Below the pieces are notes generated by a model, which saw only the letters and a program-made list of their open reading frames with translations, was not told the origin of the DNA and did not search any database. From Faecalicatena contorta (GTDB lineage Bacteria > Bacillota > Clostridia > Lachnospirales > Lachnospiraceae), in NCBI RefSeq assembly GCF_021531975.1, contig NZ_JAFBIY010000006.1:1-64000 (forward strand): DNA of 64,000 bases, read 5' to 3'. Each line of letters begins with the position of its first letter. Within the stretch, counting starts at the first letter, position 1. A program made the translations under genes and the position numbers. This document shows, in pieces, positions 18,516 to 27,108 of the stretch.

Positions 18516-19381
18516 TGGATTATAGTAAAGAAGAACTACAAAAGATACAAAAAAAGAGTTTAGAGATGCTTTTATATTTCAAGAAAATATGCGATGAAAA
18601 TCATCTTTTGTTCTATTTTTGTGGTGGATGTTGTATAGGTACTGTTCGTCATCAGGGATTCATACCGTGGGATGATGATATCGATGTGTTTATGCCAAGA
18701 AAAGATTATGAGATATTAAAGAGAATTTGGAAGAGAAGGGCAGATGTTACAAGGTATGTGTTAGAAGATGCGGATGCATATCACACGGATTACAATCTCT
18801 TTTTAAACATTAAGGATACGCAGACGACGTTCATTCGCCCATATCAAAAGGATTTAGACATATGTCATGGTTTGGTTTTGGATGTGCTTCCGATAGATGG
18901 GTGTCCTTCTGGGTTTTTACAGAGAAAAATGCAGTTAATGTGGGCATTGATTTATTCCGTGTATCGTGCACAGACAGTTCCAGTAAACCATGGCAAAGGG
19001 ATTTCTCTGTTAGGGAAATTTGCACTTGCCGTAGTTCCTTCCAAAAAAATGCGATATCATATATGGCATTTTGCAGAACGACAGATGACGAAGTACAATA
19101 TGGAAGATTGTGAATATGTGACAGAGTTGTGTTCGGGTCCGCATTACATGATGAACCGATATCCGAGAAAGGCATTCGAAAGTGCTGTTTATAAGCTGTT
19201 TGAAGGATATGAAATGCCTATTCCGACAGGGTATGATGATTATCTGAAGATCGCGTTCGGTAATTATATGGAGTTGCCACCAGAGGAAAAAAGAGTTGCG
19301 CATCATGAAGTGATTATTTGCGATGTGGATAAAACATACAAAGAATATAAAGGCAAGTATTATTGTGTAGATAGAGAGTAA
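18515..19381 (+). CDS. LicD/fukutin-family phosphotransferase
   Basis: Protein of 288 residues of the LicD nucleotidyltransferase-fold family, which moves a phospho-alcohol from a CDP carrier to a sugar. The signature GTVRHQGFIPWDDDIDVF (about residues 43-60) supplies the metal-binding aspartates. Known members transfer phosphocholine, and the related human FKTN and FKRP transfer ribitol-5-phosphate from CDP-ribitol. Here it lies in one operon with tarI and tarJ, and no choline kinase or uptake gene is nearby, so ribitol-phosphate is the better guess. Family is secure, substrate is inferred. Confidence 0.85.
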   Translation: MDYSKEELQKIQKKSLEMLLYFKKICDENHLLFYFCGGCCIGTVRHQGFIPWDDDIDVFMPRKDYEILKRIWKRRADVTRYVLEDADAYHTDYNLFLNIKDTQTTFIRPYQKDLDICHGLVLDVLPIDGCPSGFLQRKMQLMWALIYSVYRAQTVPVNHGKGISLLGKFALAVVPSKKMRYHIWHFAERQMTKYNMEDCEYVTELCSGPHYMMNRYPRKAFESAVYKLFEGYEMPIPTGYDDYLKIAFGNYMELPPEEKRVAHHEVIICDVDKTYKEYKGKYYCVDRE

Positions 19382-19413
19382 ATTGTACGATTATTAGGAT
19401 AAAGAGGTGCAAA

Positions 19414-20802
19414 ATGGCAAGAAGGCGTAGAAGAGGAAGAAGACGTAGGAGAGGAAGTTGGTTCTCTAGATTGAGCCTTGGGAAGAAGATTGGTGTATGT
19501 CTGGGGGGTGTAGTGCTTGCAGTGGCGGCATCAGGGGTTGTATATGTGGCTGCGAAACTCGGAAAGATAGATACACAGGAAATTGCCCAGGAAGATATTA
19601 TTATTAACCAGGAAGCAGAACAAGTAGGTGAAGGATATACCAATATAGCCCTTTTTGGGGTGGACTCCAGAGAAGGTGACTTAGAAAAGAACACCAGAAC
19701 AGACTGTATTATTATTGCAAGTTTGAATAATAAAACAAAAGAAGTAAAAATGGCTTCTGTTTACCGTGACACTTTGTTGGATCTATCGGAGGGAACTTTG
19801 CAGAAGTGTAATGCGGCTTATAGTTTTGGAGGACCAACTCAGGCTATTAATATGCTGAATATGAATCTGGATCTGGACATTCAGAAGTATGTAACGGTTG
19901 ATTTTAAAGCAGTCGCTGATACAATTGATCTTTTAGGTGGCTTAGATATTGAACTGTCCGATGCAGAAGTAAAGTATATAAATGATTTCATAGGAGAAAC
20001 AGGAGATGTAGCAGGGCGAAGTAGAAATTCTGTTCATTATGTGACAGATTCTGGTGTGCAGCATCTGGATGGTGTTCAGGCTACAACGTACGCAAGAATT
20101 CGCTCTACGGCAGGTGGTGATTTTACAAGAACAGAACGCCAGAGATTAGTGATAGAAAAGATGGTTGAAAAGATATTACAAAGTAATCTGGCAACGATTA
20201 ACAGCATTATTGATCAGGTGTTCCCAACTATTTCAACGAACTTTACTATGGCGGAAATCTTGTCTTATGCAAAAGATTTTGCAAAATATAAGTTAGGTGA
20301 GAATACAGGATTTCCAATTGATAAGACAACCGCAACTATTTCTGGTCTCGGAAGTATTGTTATACCGGTTGATCTTGAATCAAATGTAATAAAGTTGCAT
20401 ACATTTTTATTCGGGGCAGAAGATTACTCTCCTTCATCAGCGGTATCGAGTATTAGTGGAAAGATTGTTAAGCGTGTGGGTGAACGTGAAGCGACGGACG
20501 ATTCTGTTTTGAATAGCCAGACCTATACGGAGACAGAGGAAGATAGACAGCAAGAGCAAAATACTGGAACCAATTCTGGTGGAACGAATACTGGAGGAAC
20601 CAATACCGGAGGTGGTAATTCTGGTGGAAATACTGGTGGAGGAAATGCCGGAGCTGGGGATAATCCAGGAAGCGGAGGAAATGCCGGAGCTGGGGATAAT
20701 CCAGGAAGCGGAGGAAATGCCGGAGCTGGGGATAATGCCGGAGCTGGAGATAATACGGGAACTGGAGATAATACGGGAACTGGAGATAATACAGGGGAAT
20801 AA
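19414..20802 (+). CDS. LytR-CpsA-Psr (LCP) family ligase with Gly/Asn-rich tail
   Basis: Protein of 462 residues with a very basic cytoplasmic start (RRRRRGRRRRRGS), one membrane helix near residues 27-46, and an outside LCP domain. The domain is seen in FGVDSREGD, SVYRDTLLDL, DFKAVADTIDLLGG and TYARIRSTAGGDFTRTERQR, whose arginines and aspartates bind the pyrophosphate of lipid-linked glycans. LCP enzymes attach glycopolymers to the cell wall. The last 75 residues or so form a tandem repeat of Gly, Asn, Ala and Asp, which is unusual and probably flexible. As the last gene of the tarIJ-licD operon it would anchor that polymer. Confidence 0.9.
   Translation: MARRRRRGRRRRRGSWFSRLSLGKKIGVCLGGVVLAVAASGVVYVAAKLGKIDTQEIAQEDIIINQEAEQVGEGYTNIALFGVDSREGDLEKNTRTDCIIIASLNNKTKEVKMASVYRDTLLDLSEGTLQKCNAAYSFGGPTQAINMLNMNLDLDIQKYVTVDFKAVADTIDLLGGLDIELSDAEVKYINDFIGETGDVAGRSRNSVHYVTDSGVQHLDGVQATTYARIRSTAGGDFTRTERQRLVIEKMVEKILQSNLATINSIIDQVFPTISTNFTMAEILSYAKDFAKYKLGENTGFPIDKTTATISGLGSIVIPVDLESNVIKLHTFLFGAEDYSPSSAVSSISGKIVKRVGEREATDDSVLNSQTYTETEEDRQQEQNTGTNSGGTNTGGTNTGGGNSGGNTGGGNAGAGDNPGSGGNAGAGDNPGSGGNAGAGDNAGAGDNTGTGDNTGTGDNTGE
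20641..20790 (+). repeat. In-frame tandem repeats in the LCP tail
   Basis: A 36-base unit runs at 20641..20676 and again, identical, at 20677..20712, with two thirds of a third copy to 20736. It is followed by three 18-base units (20737, 20755, 20773). The units code for NAGAGDNPGSGG and (A/T)G(A/T)GDN. All lengths are multiples of three, so copy-number changes would keep the frame. Confidence 0.92.
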
Positions 20803-20824
20803 AAGTTATTAAAAGAATACAACA

Positions 20825-20861
20825 AAACGGCAAAATATGAATTATGTTTTGCCGTTTGTTT
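20825..20861 (+). terminator. Terminator after the tarI-LCP operon
   Basis: AAACGGCAAAA (20825..20835) and TTTTGCCGTTT (20847..20857) form an 11-bp stem with an 11-base loop, followed by a T-rich tract. It lies 22 bases after the LCP stop. Confidence 0.75.
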
Positions 20862-20874
20862 TAAGGAGGAGCTT

Positions 20875-21984
20875 ATGGAAACAAGACCATATGTATCATG
20901 GGAATTAATGAATGAGTTTTTAATTGCAGCATTTCAAGGATATGGTGTGCCCGAGAAAGATGCGAAAATCTGTGCAGATGTTTTGCTGGAATCTGACAGG
21001 CGTGGAATCGAGAGCCATGGATGTAATCGGTTTAAACCAATTTATATTGACCGCATTATAAATGGTACATTACTTCCAAATACAAATATTGAAATATTAA
21101 AAGAAACTCCGACAACGGTTGTTATGGATGCACATAATGGAATGGGAATGGTTGCCAGTCATAAAATGATGGAAATGCTTATCGAAAAAGCAAAAAAATA
21201 TGGAATGGCTGGAGGAGCGATCCGTAACTCTACACATTATGGTATTGCAGGATATTGGACAACAATGGCAAGCAAAGAAGGATTGATAGGAATTACTGGA
21301 ACGAATGCGCGCCCTTCTATCGCACCAACCTTTGGAGTTGAAAATATGTTGGGAACAAATCCGCTTACATTTTCACTTCCTACAGATGAGGAATTCCCGT
21401 TTTGCCTTGACTGCGCCACATCTATCGTGCAGCGAGGTAAGATTGAGTATTATGCAAGAAATGGGAAGGATACACCAGCGGGTATGGTGATTTCACAAAG
21501 TGGTTCTGCTCTTACGGATAGTGAGCAGATTTTAAAAGATCTTGTTGATGGAAATGCAGCGTTAACACCACTTGGCGGAATGGGAGAAGAAATGGCTGGA
21601 TATAAAGGCTATGGCTATGCAACAATTGTAGAGATTCTTTCAGCAGCTTTGGCAGGTGGTGAGTTTATGAAAGCACTAACTGGAATAAATGAAGAGGGAA
21701 ATCCACAGATGTATCATTTGGGGCATTTTTTCTTTGTTGTTGATCCAGAAGCATTTATGGGATTAGATGTATTTAAGAAAATTGCAGGTGATATTTGCCG
21801 TGCATTGCGTGCTTCCAAAAAAGCTCCGGGAAATGAACGCATTTATACAGCTGGAGAAAAAGAATATCTAATATGGATGGAGCGAAAAGATAAGGGTGTT
21901 CCTGTTGGTGAAGCGGTGCAACGAGAAATTATTGAAGTCCGCGATAAATTGAACTTACCGTTTAAATTTCCATTTGAAAGATAA
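20875..21984 (+). CDS. Ldh_2-family NAD(P)-dependent dehydrogenase
   Basis: Oxidoreductase of 369 residues of the malate/L-lactate/ureidoglycolate dehydrogenase family, which does not use a Rossmann fold. Signs are LLESDRRGIESHGCNRF near residues 37-53, with the catalytic histidine in the SHG stretch, then AIRNSTHYGIAGYW, GTNPLTFSLPT and GGMGEEMAGYKGYG. It oxidises a 2-hydroxy acid or reduces the matching 2-keto acid; the exact substrate cannot be told. AAGGAGGAGCTT lies just ahead of the ATG, directly after the upstream terminator, and no clear promoter was found between them. It is not obviously part of the glycan pathway. Confidence 0.85.
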   Translation: METRPYVSWELMNEFLIAAFQGYGVPEKDAKICADVLLESDRRGIESHGCNRFKPIYIDRIINGTLLPNTNIEILKETPTTVVMDAHNGMGMVASHKMMEMLIEKAKKYGMAGGAIRNSTHYGIAGYWTTMASKEGLIGITGTNARPSIAPTFGVENMLGTNPLTFSLPTDEEFPFCLDCATSIVQRGKIEYYARNGKDTPAGMVISQSGSALTDSEQILKDLVDGNAALTPLGGMGEEMAGYKGYGYATIVEILSAALAGGEFMKALTGINEEGNPQMYHLGHFFFVVDPEAFMGLDVFKKIAGDICRALRASKKAPGNERIYTAGEKEYLIWMERKDKGVPVGEAVQREIIEVRDKLNLPFKFPFER

Positions 21985-22028
21985 TCAGTGAAAAAAATTA
22001 TTTGATATTACAAATCTTTACATTTTTA

Positions 22029-22057
22029 TTTACAAATTATGAAATCTTTGTTACAAT
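22029..22057 (+). promoter_or_regulatory. Promoter of glmS
   Basis: TTTACA (22029..22034), 17-base spacer, TACAAT (22052..22057). The start point would lie near 22064, leaving a leader of about 56 bases, too short to hold a glmS ribozyme. Confidence 0.7.
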
Positions 22058-22119
22058 AAACCTTGTTGTTACAATTTTGTGCAAAAAAAATGGATATTCG
22101 TACAAAACGGAGGTAGAAT

Positions 22120-23946
22120 ATGTGTGGAATCGTAGGTTACATTGGAAATAGGCAGGCAGCACCGATACTATTGGACGGATTATCAAAGTTGGAATACAGA
22201 GGATATGATTCTGCCGGAATCGCTGTTTATAATGGCGAGAAGATTGACATGGTTAAATCAAAAGGAAGATTGAAGGTTCTGGATGAATTGACTCATGGTG
22301 GCAGTACATTACCGGGTACAATGGGTATCGGACATACGCGTTGGGCTACACATGGCTCTCCATCTGATGTCAATGCACATCCGCACTTCAACAAAGATAA
22401 CAGTATTGTTGTAGTGCACAATGGAATTATTGAAAATTATCTTAAGCTAAAGAAGAAACTGGAGAAGAAAGGCTATGAATTTGTATCTGAGACAGATACT
22501 GAGGTTGTGGCGCATCTTCTGGATTATTATTATGATGGCAATCCGCTCCGTGCGATCACAAAGATCATGCACCGTATGGAAGGTTCATACGCACTTGGTA
22601 TTATCTTTCAGGATCATCCGGATGAACTGTATGCAGTACGTAAGGACAGCCCTCTGATTGTAGGTCATACAGAAGGCGGTAATATTATTGCTTCTGACGT
22701 ACCGGCTGTGTTGAAATACACAAGAGATGTATATTTTATCGAAAATGAAGAAATCGTTCGTATGACAGAAGATACAATGGAGTTCTTTAATGTAGATGAA
22801 GAAGCGATTGAAAAAGAATCTGTTAGAATTGAATGGGATATTAACGCAGCAGAAAAAGGCGGATACGAGCACTTTATGCTGAAAGAGATGTATGAACAGC
22901 CAAAGGCGATTACAGATACATTCTCACCGAGAATAAAAGATGGTAAGATTGTCATTGATGAATTGAACATGAGTGATGAGGAGATCAAGGCGATTAAAAA
23001 GATTATGATCGTTGCCTGCGGTTCTGCTTATCATACAGGTATGACCAGTAAATATATTTTTGAAGACCTTGCAAGAATCCCGGTAGAGGTAGATCTTGCT
23101 TCAGAATACCGATATCGTAACCCAATCCTGGAAGAGGGTACATTGGTTGTGGTAATTACACAGTCCGGAGAGACAGCAGATACATTGGCAGTATTACGAG
23201 AGGCACAGAAGAGAGGCTCCAAAGTTCTGGGAATCGTGAATGTAGTTGGAAGTTCCATTGCGAGAGAAGCGGATAACGTAATGTATACATGGGCAGGACC
23301 GGAGATAGCAGTTGCTACAACGAAAGCTTATTCCGCTCACTTAATTGCATTGTATCTGTTGGCTATGAAGTTTGCGCATGTCAGAGGTCAGCTGGATGAT
23401 GCAGGACTTGCAGATATGCTGGAAGATCTGAAAGCGTTGCCGGCACAGGTAGAGATGCTTCTGAATAATAAGGAAAAGATTCAGAAATTTGCCAATCGTT
23501 ATCTGGCAGCAAAAGATATTTTCTTTATTGGTCGAGGTATTGATTATGCGATTTCGCTGGAAGGTTCTCTGAAGTTGAAGGAGATATCTTATATTCATTC
23601 TGAAGCGTATGCTGCAGGAGAATTAAAGCACGGTACCATTTCTCTTATTGAGGAGGGGACACTGGTTGCATCTGTATTGACACAGAAAGACCTCTATAAA
23701 AAGACAATCAGTAACATGGTCGAAGTAAAGACAAGGGGCGCATTCGTGCTTGCAGTAACAAACGAAGGAAATACAGAAGTGGAAAAAGCGGCAGATTATG
23801 TAATCTATATTCCAGAGACGAATAAGTACTTTACGAATTCACTGGCAATTATCCCGTTGCAGCTTTTTGGATACTATATTGCAATTGGAAGAGGCTGCGA
23901 TGTAGATAAGCCGAGAAACCTTGCAAAATCAGTTACGGTAGAATAA
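22120..23946 (+). CDS. glmS: Glutamine-fructose-6-phosphate aminotransferase (isomerising)
   Basis: Cytoplasmic enzyme of 608 residues making glucosamine-6-phosphate from fructose-6-phosphate and glutamine, the first step to UDP-GlcNAc. It starts MCGIVGYIG, with Cys2 as the N-terminal nucleophile after loss of Met1. The glutaminase domain has GHTRWATHG and DTEVVAHLL. Two SIS domains follow, with ACGSAYHTG, TQSGETADT, ATTKAYSAH and the C-terminal end DKPRNLAKSVTVE. Length is typical. An ACGGAGGTAGAAT site precedes the start, and a terminator follows, so it is a one-gene unit. Its product feeds both cell wall and the amino-sugar glycans nearby. Confidence 0.97.
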   Translation: MCGIVGYIGNRQAAPILLDGLSKLEYRGYDSAGIAVYNGEKIDMVKSKGRLKVLDELTHGGSTLPGTMGIGHTRWATHGSPSDVNAHPHFNKDNSIVVVHNGIIENYLKLKKKLEKKGYEFVSETDTEVVAHLLDYYYDGNPLRAITKIMHRMEGSYALGIIFQDHPDELYAVRKDSPLIVGHTEGGNIIASDVPAVLKYTRDVYFIENEEIVRMTEDTMEFFNVDEEAIEKESVRIEWDINAAEKGGYEHFMLKEMYEQPKAITDTFSPRIKDGKIVIDELNMSDEEIKAIKKIMIVACGSAYHTGMTSKYIFEDLARIPVEVDLASEYRYRNPILEEGTLVVVITQSGETADTLAVLREAQKRGSKVLGIVNVVGSSIAREADNVMYTWAGPEIAVATTKAYSAHLIALYLLAMKFAHVRGQLDDAGLADMLEDLKALPAQVEMLLNNKEKIQKFANRYLAAKDIFFIGRGIDYAISLEGSLKLKEISYIHSEAYAAGELKHGTISLIEEGTLVASVLTQKDLYKKTISNMVEVKTRGAFVLAVTNEGNTEVEKAADYVIYIPETNKYFTNSLAIIPLQLFGYYIAIGRGCDVDKPRNLAKSVTVE

Positions 23947-24013
23947 AAAGGACAGAGGAATTGATAGGGTACAATTAGATTTATATAAAATCATTAAGCG
24001 AGAATATGGAATG

Positions 24014-24048
24014 AGACCAATTGGTTGAAAATACCAAGTGGTCTTTTT
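24014..24048 (+). terminator. Terminator of glmS
   Basis: AGACCAATTGGT (24014..24025) pairs with ACCAAGTGGTCT (24033..24044), 11 of 12 pairs, seven-base loop, then a run of T to 24048. Confidence 0.8.
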
Positions 24049-24096
24049 CGTGTACAGAATTTTTTTGTAAATGCTTAATAGAGTTTACTATATTTG

Positions 24097-24125
24097 TTGA
24101 TTATGATTTACTTCTATGCTACACT
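24097..24125 (+). promoter_or_regulatory. Promoter of the membrane glycosyltransferase-like gene
   Basis: TTGATT (24097..24102), 17-base spacer, TACACT (24120..24125), 48 bases before the ATG at 24174. GAGGAGAT serves as ribosome-binding site. Confidence 0.6.
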
Positions 24126-24173
24126 GCACTACATAGCGAAACGAATAAAGTCAATTGATGAGGAGATAATTTA

Positions 24174-25910
24174 ATGGTAAGAGAAAATAGAATCATTAAT
24201 TACAAATTTATGAATAAGGTGTATGGAAAATATTGGGATATAGCATTGTTTTTAATAGGACTACTAATTTTTTCTGTTTTTATATTTAAAAAGTGTATTT
24301 ACGGCTTTGGTAATATTGATGAATCATTTTATTTAACTATTCCTTATCGTCTTTGTCAAGGAGATAAACTTTTTATTAATGAGTGGCACTTGTCTCAAAT
24401 GTCGTCTTTTTTATTATATCCTTTTATGAAATTTTTTTTGATAATTAACGGAGATACTGAAGGAATTATTATAGCCTTTAGATGGATATATGGAATTATA
24501 CAGATTATTTCTTCTATAGTGCTTTTTGGGTTTTTGAGAAGAAGTTCTCGAATAGGAGCAATCGTAAGTTCGTTGATTTTTTTGGTTTATGCACCTTTCG
24601 GTATTATGGCTCTTTCATACAATTCCATGGGAATCATTTTTCTATCATTAGGATTAGTACTTTTTACTTGTTCTGAGAAATCAGTTATAACTATTATAGC
24701 AGGTATATTTTATGCTTTTAGTGTACTTTGTTGTCCATATCTAGCTGTTGTATATGTATTTTATATTGTTTGTGTTTTGCTGAATAATTATATAGAAAGA
24801 TTAAATATAAAGTGCAATAATATACTATTACCTAAACGTGCACTTCTTTTTTCTGTAGGTGTTGTATTGATTACATTAGTGTTTTTGATTTTTGTATTTT
24901 GGAATATTAAAATAACGGATTTTTTTGCTGCTCTTCCCAATATTTTAAATGATCCAGAGCATCCGAATATTGGTATTTCCAATAAGGTGGTATTATATTT
25001 TTATAGTATATTTTTTTGTAATAAATATACTCCCTTTATTATTTCTAGTTATGGAGTAGTATTATTATTAGGAATAATTGATCAGAATGAAAAAAGAAAA
25101 TCTGTTTATTTTGTTTTTTATATTCTATTATCCTTGAGTCACATAATTAGTTGTGTGATATTTAATGCATATATTAATCATTTAATGTTACCATTAAATT
25201 TTGTTGCGTTATTTTGTATTCTTATATATAAAAATGAAAAAGCACTTCCCTTTTTTTATAATATTTGGATTCCGGGAATGATATATACAGTATGTATAAA
25301 TTTTTCTTCAAATCAAAATATTTATGCGATTTCATCTGCGTCAACAGTTGCTTTAATTGGAAGCATATTAATAATAACAATTACAATAAAAGATTCTTAT
25401 AAAAAATTTGGTTCTTTAATATTAAAAAAAATGATTATATTTTCTGTTTCATTGACAATTATATTTCTGTTTTGTTTTGAAATATACTATAGATGGAATC
25501 ATGTCTTTTGGGAAGATTCTATAAAAACGCAAAAATACCTTTTGATGACTGGTCCAGAGAAGGGTTTACTTGTATCGGCCGAAAAAAAAGAAAAGTATAA
25601 TACTATTTTACAAAATGATTTGGAAAATATAGACGAATCAACAGAGTCGATATTGTTTTTATCGGAATCAACTTGGTTGTATTTGTGTGGTGATTGGGGA
25701 ATGAGTAGTTATTCTGCTTGGTTATCGAAGGTAAATGATGCTTCTATTTTGAAATTAAAATCCTATTATTCATTAAATGAAGATAAACTTCCGGATGTAA
25801 TTTTTATTGAAAAAGAATATGAAGAATATATTTGTTTTTTTAATGATAATTATGGATATAGTAATATAATATATACAGATTCTGGTAACATTATTTTGCA
25901 ATGTCCGTAA
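24174..25910 (+). CDS. Polytopic membrane protein, GT-C glycosyltransferase-like
   Basis: Protein of 578 residues with about twelve membrane helices and a C-terminal extracytoplasmic domain of about 130 residues. After the first helix an acidic motif, FGNIDESFY (near residues 44-52), lies where GT-C enzymes that use lipid-phosphate sugars keep their catalytic acid. This suggests sugar transfer on the outer face from a polyprenyl-phosphate sugar, but the similarity is one of layout only. Base composition is much more AT-rich than either flank, and the gene has its own promoter after the glmS terminator, so it may have been acquired separately. Confidence 0.6.
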   Translation: MVRENRIINYKFMNKVYGKYWDIALFLIGLLIFSVFIFKKCIYGFGNIDESFYLTIPYRLCQGDKLFINEWHLSQMSSFLLYPFMKFFLIINGDTEGIIIAFRWIYGIIQIISSIVLFGFLRRSSRIGAIVSSLIFLVYAPFGIMALSYNSMGIIFLSLGLVLFTCSEKSVITIIAGIFYAFSVLCCPYLAVVYVFYIVCVLLNNYIERLNIKCNNILLPKRALLFSVGVVLITLVFLIFVFWNIKITDFFAALPNILNDPEHPNIGISNKVVLYFYSIFFCNKYTPFIISSYGVVLLLGIIDQNEKRKSVYFVFYILLSLSHIISCVIFNAYINHLMLPLNFVALFCILIYKNEKALPFFYNIWIPGMIYTVCINFSSNQNIYAISSASTVALIGSILIITITIKDSYKKFGSLILKKMIIFSVSLTIIFLFCFEIYYRWNHVFWEDSIKTQKYLLMTGPEKGLLVSAEKKEKYNTILQNDLENIDESTESILFLSESTWLYLCGDWGMSSYSAWLSKVNDASILKLKSYYSLNEDKLPDVIFIEKEYEEYICFFNDNYGYSNIIYTDSGNIILQCP

Positions 25911-25971
25911 TAATTCTTCTTTCTTATTATATATTTCCCCTTTTCTGTTCAGTGTTTTTCTTAATTAGTTT

Positions 25972-26015
25972 CCAAAATAGTAGACAAAGTTTTGTTATAC
26001 AATCTACTATTTTGG
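25972..26015. repeat. 13-bp perfect inverted repeat
   Basis: CCAAAATAGTAGA (25972..25984) and TCTACTATTTTGG (26003..26015), 18-base loop. No T-run follows, so it is not a standard terminator. It lies between the GT-C-like gene and the promoter at 26062; the rest of 25911..26119 shows nothing else. Confidence 0.8.
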
Positions 26016-26061
26016 GATACATGATATTGAAGATTTCTCATGCCTTTTTGTATGAATGCTG

Positions 26062-26090
26062 TTGAGGCATCTTGAATAATTTGCTATAAT
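26062..26090 (+). promoter_or_regulatory. Promoter of the second glycan operon
   Basis: TTGAGG (26062..26067), 17-base spacer, perfect TATAAT (26085..26090), 29 bases before the ATG at 26120. AAAGGTGAG serves as ribosome-binding site. Confidence 0.65.
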
Positions 26091-26119
26091 ACAAGGCGTT
26101 AAAGAAAGGTGAGATTACT

Positions 26120-27100
26120 ATGCCAGCTGTGAGTATTATAGTACCAGTTTATAATGTTGAAAAGTATCTGAGGAAATGTCTAGATTCAATCTTGAAACAA
26201 ACTTTCCGTGATTGGGAATTGCTTTTAATTGATGATGGATCGATGGATCGAAGCGCAGATATTTGTAAAGAATATTTGGAGAAAAATGATAGAATAAAAT
26301 ATTTCTATCAAGTAAATGGTGGCTTGGGGTATGCTCGAAATCAGGGTGTTAGAAGGGCGACTGGAAAATACATTCTTTTTGTAGATAGTGATGATTTTAT
26401 TGCAGAGAATATGATTGAAGTATTGTATCACAATATAGTGAAAAGTGATGCGGATGTTGCATCCTGCGGTATATATAATGTGTTTAGCCAGAAGTGTGTT
26501 GCGCAATGTGAGCAGATTGAGCGGTTTGAATGTTCAGCAGAAGAGGCTTTTAAATTATTGTTGATTGGTGAAAAGATTCCGGGAAGCTCTTGCAACAAAC
26601 TATTTCGTGCAGAGCTTTTGGACAAAGTTAAGTTTCCAGAAGGAGTCTTATATGAAGATGTATGGTTTCACACGGAATTAATGCAAAATATTAAAAAAGT
26701 ATATGTGGACACAACTCCTCTGTACTATTATGTTCACAGGGCTGACAGTATAACCACAAGGAAGTATGATTCTGCGGCAATGGCTTTTATTGAAGCCTAT
26801 GAGGATACGTACCGAATTGTCAAAGAGAAATATCCCAATATTGTGAGAGAAGCAAGGTTTAAACTATTGTGGGCATACTTTTCGATTTTGGATCGGATGC
26901 TTCAAGAGAAAAAATATTGGGAAATAGATGAATATAAAAAAGTGAAGAATTACCTGAAACGAAATGTATTATGGATTGTAAAGGATAATTACTTTCGTAA
27001 ATCAAGAAAGATTGCTGCGATAGCGCTATTTGTGAATATAAGATTGTATGCTGTATTGACGAAAATAAACAATAAGATAAATAAAGGGATTATATCATAG
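26120..27100 (+). CDS. Glycosyltransferase family 2
   Basis: Cytoplasmic GT-A enzyme of 326 residues. It opens VSIIVPVYNVEKYLRKCLDS, has LLIDDGSMDRSADIC, NGGLGYARNQGVRRATGKY and the metal-binding LFVDSDDFI (DSD). It would add a sugar to a growing lipid-linked unit. It is the first of a compact run (GT2, GT4, flippase, UDP-galactopyranose mutase), which together resemble a galactofuranose-containing surface glycan locus. A basic C-terminal segment may lie on the membrane. Donor sugar unknown. Confidence 0.88.
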   Translation: MPAVSIIVPVYNVEKYLRKCLDSILKQTFRDWELLLIDDGSMDRSADICKEYLEKNDRIKYFYQVNGGLGYARNQGVRRATGKYILFVDSDDFIAENMIEVLYHNIVKSDADVASCGIYNVFSQKCVAQCEQIERFECSAEEAFKLLLIGEKIPGSSCNKLFRAELLDKVKFPEGVLYEDVWFHTELMQNIKKVYVDTTPLYYYVHRADSITTRKYDSAAMAFIEAYEDTYRIVKEKYPNIVREARFKLLWAYFSILDRMLQEKKYWEIDEYKKVKNYLKRNVLWIVKDNYFRKSRKIAAIALFVNIRLYAVLTKINNKINKGIIS

Positions 27101-27108
27101 GTAACTAT

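Noticed and set aside
20641-20790. CRISPR-like regular repeats
   Set aside because: The repeats are contiguous, in frame with the LCP gene and have no spacers.
20523-20825. Proline-rich open frame on the minus strand
   Set aside because: It is the mirror of the Gly/Asn repeat tail of the LCP gene and has no ribosome-binding site.
21985-22119. glmS ribozyme expected before glmS
   Set aside because: The promoter at 22029..22057 leaves only about 56 leader bases, and no ribozyme core is seen.
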